A DNA stretch of 44,686 bases from Clostridiales bacterium (GTDB lineage: Bacteria > Bacillota > Clostridia > Oscillospirales > Acutalibacteraceae). The stretch covers positions 1-44,686 of the forward strand of contig JAILFM010000136.1 of NCBI GenBank assembly GCA_024697575.1. Reading direction: 5' to 3'. The notes under the pieces were generated by a model. It saw only the letters and a program-made list of their open reading frames with translations. It was not told where the DNA came from and did no database searches. A program made the position numbers and the translations under genes. The first letter of the stretch is position 1, and each line of letters begins with the position of its first letter. Below are positions 32,812-41,558 of the stretch, piece after piece.

Positions 32812-35535
32812 ATGCGAAGGAAACATTTTACCGGAGCGCTATCAATAATCATTTCATCATTTTTATGCCTGCAGGTTTTTGCCTGCGGGCTTTATGCGTT
32901 TGCACAGGGTGAAGAAACACAGGAAGAAAAGGACAGTGTATTTTCTCTTTATGAAGGTGACGAGCTGACTCAAGGCGATTACATAATCGTAAGTGAGAAC
33001 GAAGCTAAGGCGCTGAAGGTGTCATCTTCCTCTTCTGCTGCCCCGGGTACTGCGGATATAACGCTTTCAGCCGACGGCAGAACAGCTGTTCTGCCGGCTG
33101 AAAACAAACAGGGTGCCGTTTTTACCGTAACTTCTGCTGGTAACATATCTTTGCCGGAGGGGACGGAATATGACGTTTATGACGAAACGGGATCTTTACT
33201 GACAGAAAACAGCCTTTTTACCTTTAAGAGCGGTGAAAAGACCCTTTGCGCCTATAACGACGGCGGCTTTGCGCTGAGAACCAGTATCGGCACAAACAGA
33301 TACTCTTCTTTTGCCGTCAGAAAAGCCGGAGGAGCGGGGATTTATTCAATCTCGGGCTATGATTTTGAAAACAGTGCCGGTGTTTCTTTCGGCTTTGAAA
33401 ACGGCACTTTTTCCTCTTACCCATCCCTTTCTGCATCCCTTGTTACCGGCTCTGTTGTTGAGGAACAAACGGTCTATATCTATACTGCATCTGTTACAAA
33501 CGAAAAAAATTATGTTATCCTTAACTCGGTTACCATCAGTCAGGGCACCTCGGCTGACAGAAATTCACCCGCAAACGATGACGGAGTAGTAGCAAATACC
33601 GAGGTCACCCTTCATGAAGCTGACTCATATATCGCCGAAAAGTATGTAACAGGCGCTCCTTCAAACGCCGTCTGGTATTTTGAAGATACCGGCAGCGGTA
33701 TAGCCGTGTCGAACGGGTCGCTTTATCTTAACTACAGCGGCGGATTGATTCTTCAAAGCGACTTTGTTGCCCCGTGGACATATTCCGACGGGAGACTCAG
33801 CGGTGAGTTTTCCGGAACGGTGAGATATTTAAGACTGAGTTCCGGCAACTGGACCGGAGGTCAGACAAAGACCAACGCCTATCTTTTTGAAGAGACGACT
33901 GCGGAAATCGAAACAACGCAAACCTTTTACAGATATACATCCGATGAGGAATACGATGTCCGCCTCTATAAATATCAGGGCGAGGCGGTTGACATTGAGG
34001 TGAATGACGATACGGCGTTTTTCAGCGCCTTGTCTGCCTTTGACTTTGATGTGCTTTCAAATGACACCCTGCCTTCGAATGCGGTTTTGAGCGGTATCGC
34101 GGCGGCGGACAGCTTTGAAAACAGCGCCGGCGGATTCAGCGAAAGACCGGTTCAGGTGTCGTCTTCGTTTTCACTCCGGAACGCTTCGGTTGTTCTTGAC
34201 GGCGGAAAAATCAGCGTAACGCCGCTTTCGTTTGACGGCGCAGTCAGATTTATTTATGAAGTGACGGCTTACGGCAGATATTATTACGCTTTGGCTGTTG
34301 CCGTGCCGAAAAGCGAAGCTGTTATCGGCAAAGACGATCTTACGCTCAGCGGTGAATGGAGCCCCGTGACATATAACGGTATTCAGGCAAATCAGGCTGT
34401 TTTAAACGCTCAAACTCCGTCGGGGCCGACGGCGTCATTCACCTTTAAGGGAACTTCTTTCGATTTAAACTGTACCGTCAGCGATGATACGGGTATTATA
34501 TTTGTTAAGGTATATTCCGCCGGCGGTGAGCTTTTGGCAAACTACTTTGTCGACACCCATTACGGCTGTCAGCCGGACAGTGACGCATTCACCTGGGTGC
34601 AGACGGGTAAAATTATCAGCGGCGTGCCCGTTATCCGCTCCGAAAACTTTGATTACGGTACATACAACGTTGTGATTGAGCCGCGGTATTCCTCCTTTTT
34701 CGATGCAAACGGTTTCGGATATTCAAAGGCGATAATCGAAAGCGTGACCGTGTATAACCCCTGCGGCGATGCGGGTTCAATGGACAGCGTCGTTAAAGCG
34801 GCGTATATGGCATCCGGAGATCTTTCGCCCGTTTACCTTAATATCAAAAACAGTCTTGTCAGCGCAGAGCAGGCGTTTGATGTAGGCTCTCTTCCTGCCG
34901 GCGCCGAATATACCGGCGGTCTTCTGGTTGACGGCTTGACCAGTCTCGAAACGGATGACTATGAAACATTCATTAAAAAATATAAGGTAAGCGGACCTAA
35001 TAATGAGGTTTATCTTGCCAAAGGGCAGGCGGTTGTTTTCAATATCAGCGTTACGGGTGCCACACAGCCGGCAAAAGCGCTCCTCGGCGCAAAAATCGCC
35101 TTTGATCCGGGTGAAAGCGCGTCGGTTCTGGTGATGAACAAAAACTCATCGTCATATACTTCTTTTACACTTGATTCTTTTAACACTGCCTTTTTTGACA
35201 TTACCGGCAATATCACCTGGAACCAAACGGAATCCGGTTTTGTGTCCGCTGAGCCGATAGTTATCTTCAATAATTCCGACAGTGTCGTTTCCCTGACTGA
35301 CATAAAGCTTTCGTTCAGCATTGAATCGGCGCCGCGGATAATGACGATGTCCGTTAATAACAAAATTCTTTCCAAAGCCGGCAGTTTTATGCGTTCAAGC
35401 GAAAACAACTCACTGCCGGAGGCGAATGCAATGCTGTTTTCAAACCGCAGAGTTGTTTCCGTTATTGAGTTTTTCCGTATAATATTTGAAAGATTTCTTG
35501 CTCTGTTCCAAAGCAGAGAATATCATAATTTTTGA
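32812..35535 (+). CDS. Large secreted beta-rich protein, function unknown
   Basis: Protein of 907 residues with a signal peptide (MRRKHFTGALSII, hydrophobic core, cleavage near residue 30 after AFA). The body is beta-rich and Ser/Thr/Asn-rich. Near residue 400 DFDVLSNDTLPSNAVL resembles the strand pattern of tandem cadherin/VCBS-like modules. Around 540-650 lies a jelly-roll-like stretch (ASFTFKGTSFDL ... YNVVIEP) that resembles FEFTGRGFDL in the giant protein at the window start. The C-terminus has the aromatic helix EFFRIIFERFLALF seen in similar form on the other surface proteins. A small coupled gene follows. A surface or carbohydrate-binding role is inferred; no catalytic motif is visible. 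Confidence 0.7.
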   Translation: MRRKHFTGALSIIISSFLCLQVFACGLYAFAQGEETQEEKDSVFSLYEGDELTQGDYIIVSENEAKALKVSSSSSAAPGTADITLSADGRTAVLPAENKQGAVFTVTSAGNISLPEGTEYDVYDETGSLLTENSLFTFKSGEKTLCAYNDGGFALRTSIGTNRYSSFAVRKAGGAGIYSISGYDFENSAGVSFGFENGTFSSYPSLSASLVTGSVVEEQTVYIYTASVTNEKNYVILNSVTISQGTSADRNSPANDDGVVANTEVTLHEADSYIAEKYVTGAPSNAVWYFEDTGSGIAVSNGSLYLNYSGGLILQSDFVAPWTYSDGRLSGEFSGTVRYLRLSSGNWTGGQTKTNAYLFEETTAEIETTQTFYRYTSDEEYDVRLYKYQGEAVDIEVNDDTAFFSALSAFDFDVLSNDTLPSNAVLSGIAAADSFENSAGGFSERPVQVSSSFSLRNASVVLDGGKISVTPLSFDGAVRFIYEVTAYGRYYYALAVAVPKSEAVIGKDDLTLSGEWSPVTYNGIQANQAVLNAQTPSGPTASFTFKGTSFDLNCTVSDDTGIIFVKVYSAGGELLANYFVDTHYGCQPDSDAFTWVQTGKIISGVPVIRSENFDYGTYNVVIEPRYSSFFDANGFGYSKAIIESVTVYNPCGDAGSMDSVVKAAYMASGDLSPVYLNIKNSLVSAEQAFDVGSLPAGAEYTGGLLVDGLTSLETDDYETFIKKYKVSGPNNEVYLAKGQAVVFNISVTGATQPAKALLGAKIAFDPGESASVLVMNKNSSSYTSFTLDSFNTAFFDITGNITWNQTESGFVSAEPIVIFNNSDSVVSLTDIKLSFSIESAPRIMTMSVNNKILSKAGSFMRSSENNSLPEANAMLFSNRRVVSVIEFFRIIFERFLALFQSREYHNF

Positions 35536-35543
35536 GGTTAAGA

Positions 35544-35783
35544 ATGAAAATTCCGTATTTTGCTCCGGACATTAGTTTTATTCCTCTTGACATTACCGGC
35601 ACAGGAGCGTCAAACTGCAGCGGCGCAACTGCCAACAATACCGACGGCAGCTGTCAGGTTACGGTCAATGACCTTAATACAACGCTGATTAATAAAGGCA
35701 CGTGCGAGGCTTATTCGCCGTCGCTCGCTTCGTCCCTTTGCTACTACACATCCGTTGACGGTCTGACGGTTTTCGGTTCATAA
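35544..35783 (+). CDS. Small 79-residue Cys-containing peptide
   Basis: It begins MKIPYFAPDISFIPL, resembling the Y-x-A-P opening of many short, uncharacterised clostridial peptides, and has four Cys (NCSG, SCQV, TCEA, LCYY) in a Ser/Thr/Asn-rich sequence. No signal peptide is evident. GAGG, overlapping the stop codon of the upstream secreted-protein gene, lies six bases before the ATG, so it is co-translated with that gene. It could be a RiPP-like precursor, a partner of the large protein or a small cytoplasmic protein; no modifying enzyme is adjacent. Confidence 0.6.
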   Translation: MKIPYFAPDISFIPLDITGTGASNCSGATANNTDGSCQVTVNDLNTTLINKGTCEAYSPSLASSLCYYTSVDGLTVFGS

Positions 35784-35797
35784 AAAGGGGGTAAAGT

Positions 35798-37063
35798 ATG
35801 CCTGCTCCTCTTGCGGACAGATTAAGACCCGACAGCGTCGAACAGATGGTCGGGCAGGGGCATCTGCTTGCCCCGGGCAAACCGCTTCGAAGCATTATTG
35901 ACAGCGGCGAAGTGCCGAATCTGATTTTTTACGGACCGCCGGGGGTCGGCAAAACGACTCTTGCCGGTATAATCGCAAAAAAAACAAATCGATATTTAGT
36001 CAAGCTTAACGGCACAACCGCCGGAACGGCGGATATCAAAGAGGCTGTTTCAAAAATCGGCACTCTTGAGGCTGTCAACGGTGTTTTGCTCTACCTTGAT
36101 GAAATTCAGTATTTCAACAAAAAACAGCAGCAGACGCTGCTTGAATATATCGAAAGCGGCGAAATCACGCTTATTGCCTCCACCACCGAAAATCCGTATT
36201 TTTATGTTTATTCCGCCATTCTCAGTCGTTCAACCGTGTTTGAATTCAAGTTTGTTACTCCGCAGGAGGTTGAAAAGGCGGTTATCAGAGGGTTTGACTT
36301 TCTTCAGAAAGAAAGAAAAGAAAAATTCGTTATTGAGCAGGGAGTTGAAAAGCATATTGCTCTTGCCTGCGCCGGCGATGTGAGAAAATCGCTTAACAGC
36401 GTTGAGCTTTGCGTCCTTTCTTCATTTGTTAAAGACGGTGAGAGGCTCATTACTCTTGAAAATGCAAAGCAACTGACTCAAAAGAGCGCAATGCGCTACG
36501 ATAAAGACGGCGACGAGCATTACGATATAGTTTCCGCTTATCAGAAATCTATGCGCGGGTCGGACCCTCAGGCCGCCGTGCACTACCTTGCAAGGCTTCT
36601 TGAAGCGGGCGATTTACCCTCCGCATGCAGGCGGCTGATGGTTTGCGCATGCGAGGATGTGGGGCTTGCCTATCCGCAGATTATTCCCATTGTCAAGGCG
36701 GCTGTCGACGCGGCGATGATGGTCGGACTGCCTGAGGCGAGAATACCTTTGGCGGACGCCGTTATTCTTGTTGCCACTTCGCCAAAGTCAAACAGCGCCT
36801 ATAATGCGATTAACTCGGCTATGGCGGATGTTGCCGCCGGCAGGACAGGGCCCATACCTCGTCAACTTCAGAACAAGCATTTTGACGGTGAGGATAATAA
36901 CAATAAGGGTCAGTTCTACGAATACGCTCATAATCATCCCGGGCATTGGGTGAAACAGCAGTATCTGCCCGATGCCATTAAAGATAAAATCTATTACGAA
37001 TACGGCGACAATAAGAACGAGCAGGCTGCCCGTGCTTATTGGGAAAGGATAAAAAATGTATAA
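35798..37063 (+). CDS. rarA: Replication-associated recombination protein A
   Basis: Protein of 421 residues, normal for RarA/MgsA. It starts [21 protein letters not shown], followed by Walker [10 protein letters not shown] (46-54), Walker [11 protein letters not shown] (98-107, with D102-E103), sensor 1 ASTTENP and the tetramerisation region. RarA is an AAA+ clamp-loader-like ATPase acting at stalled replication forks with SSB. It overlaps asnA by 8 bases (ATG at 37056 within its end), so the two are co-transcribed. Confidence 0.95.
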   Translation: MPAPLADRLRPDSVEQMVGQGHLLAPGKPLRSIIDSGEVPNLIFYGPPGVGKTTLAGIIAKKTNRYLVKLNGTTAGTADIKEAVSKIGTLEAVNGVLLYLDEIQYFNKKQQQTLLEYIESGEITLIASTTENPYFYVYSAILSRSTVFEFKFVTPQEVEKAVIRGFDFLQKERKEKFVIEQGVEKHIALACAGDVRKSLNSVELCVLSSFVKDGERLITLENAKQLTQKSAMRYDKDGDEHYDIVSAYQKSMRGSDPQAAVHYLARLLEAGDLPSACRRLMVCACEDVGLAYPQIIPIVKAAVDAAMMVGLPEARIPLADAVILVATSPKSNSAYNAINSAMADVAAGRTGPIPRQLQNKHFDGEDNNNKGQFYEYAHNHPGHWVKQQYLPDAIKDKIYYEYGDNKNEQAARAYWERIKNV

Positions 37064-38069
37064 GCTTATGTTGCCCGACGGTTACAAATCCGTTCTCACC
37101 CCGCGTCAGACCCAGCTGGCAATTAAAAAGGTGAAGGATTTTTTTGAAAGAGATCTTGCCATTCAGCTTAACCTGACACGCGTTTCTGCTCCGCTCTTTG
37201 TCGGCTCGGATTCCGGTATTAATGACACTCTTAACGGCGTTGAACGCCCCGTCAGCTTTGATATCAAGGATATCGACAACGGCAACGCAGAGATTGTCCA
37301 TTCTCTGGCAAAGTGGAAAAGGCTTGCTCTTAAGCAGTACGGTTTTGAAGCGGGCGAAGGTCTTTACACCGATATGAACGCGATAAGGCGCGATGAAGAT
37401 ACCGACAATATCCATTCTGTCTTTGTTGACCAGTGGGATTGGGAAAAGCATATCGAAAAGTCCGACCGCAACCGCGAAACTCTTCACAACACTGTCAGGT
37501 CAATTTACAGAGCGTTAAGGCATACCGAGAGATATATAGCGGATGATTACGCTTTTGTTGAAAGGAATTTTCTGCCCGACAAAATCACTTTTGTCACAAC
37601 TCAGGAGCTTGAGGATATGTTCCCCGACCTGACTCCGAAGGAGAGGGAAAACAGAATTGCGCGTGAGAAAAAAGCCGTTTTCATCGAGAAAATCGGCGGC
37701 GCTCTCAAAAGTGGACAAATCCATGACGGCAGGGCGCCCGATTATGACGACTGGGAGCTTAACGGCGATATCGTTGTCTATTACCCGGTGCTTGACATAG
37801 CGTTTGAGCTGTCATCTATGGGTATTCGCGTTGATGAAGATTCGCTCTTAAAACAGCTTGAGATAAGGGGCTGCAGCGAAAGAAAGAACCTGCCCTTCCA
37901 CAGGGCTCTCTTAAACGGCGAGTTACCGTATTCAATCGGCGGCGGTATAGGTCAGTCGAGAATCTGCATGTACTTTTTGAGAAAGGCTCACATCGGCGAA
38001 GTGCAGTCCTCAATGTGGCCCGAAGGCATGATAATTGAGTGTAAAAAAGCGGGCATTGAACTTTTATAA
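37056..38069 (+). CDS. asnA: Aspartate-ammonia ligase
   Basis: Protein of 337 residues, the typical AsnA length. It is related to class II aspartyl-tRNA synthetases and shows [51 protein letters not shown] and a C-terminal [12 protein letters not shown] motif. It makes asparagine from aspartate and ammonia with ATP going to AMP. Use of ammonia, not glutamine, pairs well with the nearby gdhA. It begins inside the end of rarA. Confidence 0.96.
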   Translation: MYKLMLPDGYKSVLTPRQTQLAIKKVKDFFERDLAIQLNLTRVSAPLFVGSDSGINDTLNGVERPVSFDIKDIDNGNAEIVHSLAKWKRLALKQYGFEAGEGLYTDMNAIRRDEDTDNIHSVFVDQWDWEKHIEKSDRNRETLHNTVRSIYRALRHTERYIADDYAFVERNFLPDKITFVTTQELEDMFPDLTPKERENRIAREKKAVFIEKIGGALKSGQIHDGRAPDYDDWELNGDIVVYYPVLDIAFELSSMGIRVDEDSLLKQLEIRGCSERKNLPFHRALLNGELPYSIGGGIGQSRICMYFLRKAHIGEVQSSMWPEGMIIECKKAGIELL

Positions 38070-38091
38070 ATAACTATAGGGAGGCGATTTT

Positions 38092-38916
38092 GTGAAACTC
38101 GGAATAATCGGCGGTTGGGACGAGCCCGGCTTCAGCTATGTTAAAAATAAGGGACTTGACTGTGTTGAGTTCTGCGTTAATCATAACCACGATGCTGCGC
38201 AGTTTCTTGCCGGCGCCGGAGAAGTCAGACACTTAAGCGAAAAATACGGCATCCCCGTTGCGTCAATGGGCAGATGGGGAATGGAGAGAATTGACGAAAA
38301 CGGTCAGGTTATCGGGGATGCGCTCAATGCGGATTTGGCGCTTATTGAAGCCGCGTCGATAATCGGCTGCCCGGTTTATAATGTCGGCGTCAACTATACC
38401 GAAAAGCTTTCTTTCTATGAAAACTGTCAAACGGCAATTTCCTATCTGAAAAAACTTATTGCCTTCGGCAGGGAAAAGGGTGTAAAAATCGCCACATACA
38501 ACTGCGACTGGTCAAATTTCATCTATGACGACAGGGCGTGGAGCTTTATTCACACCGCTCTGAGCGACCTCGGCATAAAATATGACGCTTCACACTGTAT
38601 AAACAGGGGCGGGAATTATCTTAAAGAACTGAGCCAATGGGCAAACAGAGTTTACCATGTCCATATCAAGGGAAATCTCAGGATTGGCAACGATACCTAT
38701 GATGATGCGCCGGCGGGGCTCGACAATGTCTGCTGGGGCGGAATATTTGATATTCTCTATTCCGTTGACTATAACGGCGCTCTGAGCATTGAGCCGCATT
38801 CGAGCTACTGGAAGGGCGCAAAGGGTCAGTGGGGCGTTGACTTTACAATCGGCTTTATCCGTAAATTCATTATGCCGGAAGATTACGCCGAGAAAAATGA
38901 AATATATATGCCTTGA
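38092..38916 (+). CDS. Xylose isomerase-like TIM barrel sugar isomerase/epimerase
   Basis: Protein of 274 residues in the AP-endonuclease-2 / sugar phosphate isomerase superfamily. Metal-ligand candidates sit in DCVEFCVNHN, KYDASHC, VYHVHIKGN and ALSIEPH. Members interconvert ketoses and aldoses or epimerise at C3. The GTG start has GGGAGGCG upstream. A rhamnosidase gene begins 32 bases after it, so it may process the released sugar. The precise substrate is unknown. Confidence 0.8.
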   Translation: MKLGIIGGWDEPGFSYVKNKGLDCVEFCVNHNHDAAQFLAGAGEVRHLSEKYGIPVASMGRWGMERIDENGQVIGDALNADLALIEAASIIGCPVYNVGVNYTEKLSFYENCQTAISYLKKLIAFGREKGVKIATYNCDWSNFIYDDRAWSFIHTALSDLGIKYDASHCINRGGNYLKELSQWANRVYHVHIKGNLRIGNDTYDDAPAGLDNVCWGGIFDILYSVDYNGALSIEPHSSYWKGAKGQWGVDFTIGFIRKFIMPEDYAEKNEIYMP

Positions 38917-38948
38917 CATTAACAGTCAATAAAAAACGGGAGGAAAAG

Positions 38949-41399
38949 ATGACGGAGATCTTTAAAAACGCAAAGTTTATCACAACCGATTTTACGCAGT
39001 ATTTTTCTTCGGGCAACAGTCCGTGGGGTCAGGCGAGGCCGCCTTATTACCAGCACAATGACCTTGTCCGCTGGAAGGGCCTGCCCATGTTCACAAAGGA
39101 CTTTGAGGTGGATAACACCGACGGGGCGGTTATGGCGTTTACTGCGCTTGGCTGCGTTGAAATTTTCATCAACGGCAAAAAAATCGGCAATGATGAAATG
39201 AAGCCCGGCTGGTCGGACTATCATAAGCGCGCTTTATTCCTCGAATATGATGTTTCTTCATATCTTGTGAATGGTAAAAACAGGATTTTAGCCGTTGTTT
39301 CACCCGGCTGGTACATAGGCAGAATTGCCGGCGGCTGGTACGGCGACGGTACTCCCGCCGTTATGATTGCAGTTAAGGGCAAAAATGAAATCATTGCCAC
39401 CGATGAAACATGGCTTTCGACCGTCGGCGGTCAGATAAGAACAGCCGATATCTGGGACGGCGAATACCGTGACGCATGTGAAGATGACTATACGGTTTTA
39501 TCACAGCCCGGATATGAACTTAAGGATTGGGAAAACGCATCGATAACGGAATATAAGGGCGTTGTTACGCCTTTTGTCGGAACAACCGTCAGGGTTCGCG
39601 AAGGTCTTGACAGAGCGCCTGAAACGGTAACGGTTTTTGACGGTATCGAATATAACGGCTCCGACTTCGGTAAGATTCATGTCAGCTTAGAGACAGACAA
39701 GCTGCCGGTTAAAGTCCTCAGGGGACAAAAGGTTGTTATTGATCTCGGTCAGGAGATTGTCGGCAGGCTTAAAATAAAGGTTAAAGCCGCTCAGGGCGTA
39801 ACAATTAAGATGAGGTACGCCGAATTTCTTAACGACAGCGGTTTAATATCAAGGGGCAACGACGGTCCGCAAGGCTCGGTTTATACAATTAACCTTCGCT
39901 CCGCCCTTGGAAAAGCCTATTATGTCACCACGGACGGCGAGCAGACCTATGTTCCCTCTTTCACATTCTTCGGATTCAGGTTTGTTGAACTGTCTGCGGA
40001 CGGAGAGGTTGAATACCTTGAAATGACGGGCGAGGTTGTCGGCAACGATAACCGCGAAACGGGCTCAATCGTAACGTCTCATAAGCTTGTCAATAAACTT
40101 TTTTCAAACGCTCTCTGGGGTCAGAGAGGAAACTATCTGTCTGTACCCACGGACTGCCCTCAGCGTGACGAGCGCCTGGGCTGGACGGGCGACGCGCAGG
40201 CTTTCAGTGTAACCGCCGCTTATAACGCCGATGTTTACGGCTTTTTCCGCAAATGGATGCAGGATATGCGTGACAGTCAGGGCGAAAACGGCTCTTACGG
40301 CGACGTTAACCCCCGTGTCGGCTGCTGTCACAGCGATGATGCTTGCGCCTGGGCGGACGCCGGCATAATAATTCCGTATAATCTTTACAAGATTTACGGC
40401 GACGATACAATGATAAAAGAGCACTTTGACTCTATGGAAAAATATATAGCCGGTATTCTTGACAGAAACGGGCTGTCGGGTCCCATACCGCGTTACGGCG
40501 ACTGGCTGGCTTATGACTGGTGTGACAACAAATTTATGTCAAGTGCTTATTTTGTTCATGACCTTGATATGATGGCGTATATGTGCACCGTTGCCGGCAG
40601 AGAAGACCGCAGGGATTATTATCTTGACCTTCGTAAAAAGGCTCACGGCTATTTTATGGATAATTTCACCTGTGACGGTGTTCTCAAGGGAACAACTCAG
40701 TCTGAAAAAGTTATGTGCCTTGCCTTTAATCTGATTGATGATGAAAAATACGCAAAACAGCTTGCCGATGAGCTTGAACAGCAGATAAAAGATAACGGCG
40801 GCAGACTTTCAACGGGCTTTTTGGGCACATATAACCTGTGTCCCGCTCTTTCAAGATACGGCAAAAGCGAGACGGCTTACACTCTTCTTATGCAGCGCAA
40901 CGAGCCGTCATGGCTTTACAGCATTGATCAGGGCGCGACAACCATTTGGGAGCGCTGGAACTCATACACCAAAGAAAAGGGCTTCGGCGATGTCGGCATG
41001 AATTCTTTTAACCATTACGCTTACGGTTCGATCGTTGAGTGGATGTATATGTATATGGCGGGTATTAAGCCGCTTGAGCCCGGCTTTGCAAAAATCGGGC
41101 TTGCACCCGTAATCGACACAAGAAGGGATGAGGATATCCCTGAGGGTCAGGAGAGGATGACCTTTGTCAAAGCATCATTTGATTCCCCAAAGGGTCTGAT
41201 AAAGAGCGAATGGTCGACAGAAAACGGTTTTGAATATTACTGCCTTGTTCCTCAGGGCGGGAAAGCGGAGCTGAGGCTGCCGAAATTTGCCGGCGCGTCT
41301 TCACTTACCGTTAACGGTAACGCTGTTGTCAAAGAGGATGACGGTGAGGTTTGTGTGTTTGACCTTGAAGGCGGCGAATACAGCTTTATTCAGCGTTAA
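38949..41399 (+). CDS. Alpha-L-rhamnosidase, GH78
   Basis: Protein of 816 residues with the GH78 order: an N-terminal beta-sandwich (WKGLPMFTKDFEV ... MKPGWSDYHKRALFLEYDVSSYL), a second beta domain, the alpha/alpha barrel and a C-terminal beta domain. The catalytic region is unmistakable: SVPTDCPQRDERLGWTGDAQAF, where the Glu of RDE is the general acid, followed by AWADAGIIIPYNLYKIYGD. It lacks a signal peptide, so rhamnosides are likely imported. The start at 38949 follows GGGAGG; an earlier in-frame ATG at 38913 overlaps the previous stop codon. Confidence 0.93.
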   Translation: MTEIFKNAKFITTDFTQYFSSGNSPWGQARPPYYQHNDLVRWKGLPMFTKDFEVDNTDGAVMAFTALGCVEIFINGKKIGNDEMKPGWSDYHKRALFLEYDVSSYLVNGKNRILAVVSPGWYIGRIAGGWYGDGTPAVMIAVKGKNEIIATDETWLSTVGGQIRTADIWDGEYRDACEDDYTVLSQPGYELKDWENASITEYKGVVTPFVGTTVRVREGLDRAPETVTVFDGIEYNGSDFGKIHVSLETDKLPVKVLRGQKVVIDLGQEIVGRLKIKVKAAQGVTIKMRYAEFLNDSGLISRGNDGPQGSVYTINLRSALGKAYYVTTDGEQTYVPSFTFFGFRFVELSADGEVEYLEMTGEVVGNDNRETGSIVTSHKLVNKLFSNALWGQRGNYLSVPTDCPQRDERLGWTGDAQAFSVTAAYNADVYGFFRKWMQDMRDSQGENGSYGDVNPRVGCCHSDDACAWADAGIIIPYNLYKIYGDDTMIKEHFDSMEKYIAGILDRNGLSGPIPRYGDWLAYDWCDNKFMSSAYFVHDLDMMAYMCTVAGREDRRDYYLDLRKKAHGYFMDNFTCDGVLKGTTQSEKVMCLAFNLIDDEKYAKQLADELEQQIKDNGGRLSTGFLGTYNLCPALSRYGKSETAYTLLMQRNEPSWLYSIDQGATTIWERWNSYTKEKGFGDVGMNSFNHYAYGSIVEWMYMYMAGIKPLEPGFAKIGLAPVIDTRRDEDIPEGQERMTFVKASFDSPKGLIKSEWSTENGFEYYCLVPQGGKAELRLPKFAGASSLTVNGNAVVKEDDGEVCVFDLEGGEYSFIQR

Positions 41400-41474
41400 T
41401 GCCCTTAATTAATGCGGAAAAAGGTTTAATTTAAACATTTTTCACAAAAAATGCACTTAAAAGTCAGCTACATT

Positions 41475-41489
41475 ATACCAAAATGGTAT
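41475..41489. promoter_or_regulatory. Operator-like palindrome upstream of ppdK
   Basis: ATACCA-AAA-TGGTAT is a perfect 6-base inverted repeat just upstream of the -10 element, in the place of the missing -35 box. A repressor or activator site is likely; the regulator is unknown. Confidence 0.6.
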
Positions 41490-41508
41490 GGATTTTAGTT
41501 TTATTATT

Positions 41509-41517
41509 TGTTATAAT
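41509..41517 (+). promoter_or_regulatory. Extended -10 promoter of ppdK
   Basis: TG-T-TATAAT with no clear -35 box. It lies about 40 bases before the start and is followed by TTGGAGGAAAA as ribosome site. Confidence 0.65.
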
Positions 41518-41558
41518 ACTTTGGCTAAACAGAATATATTTTATTTGGAGGAAAACAT

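Noticed and set aside
41400-41474. Possible riboswitch leader before ppdK
   Set aside because: The region is AT-rich and upstream of the probable promoter, so it is not transcribed with ppdK; only the operator-like palindrome stands out.
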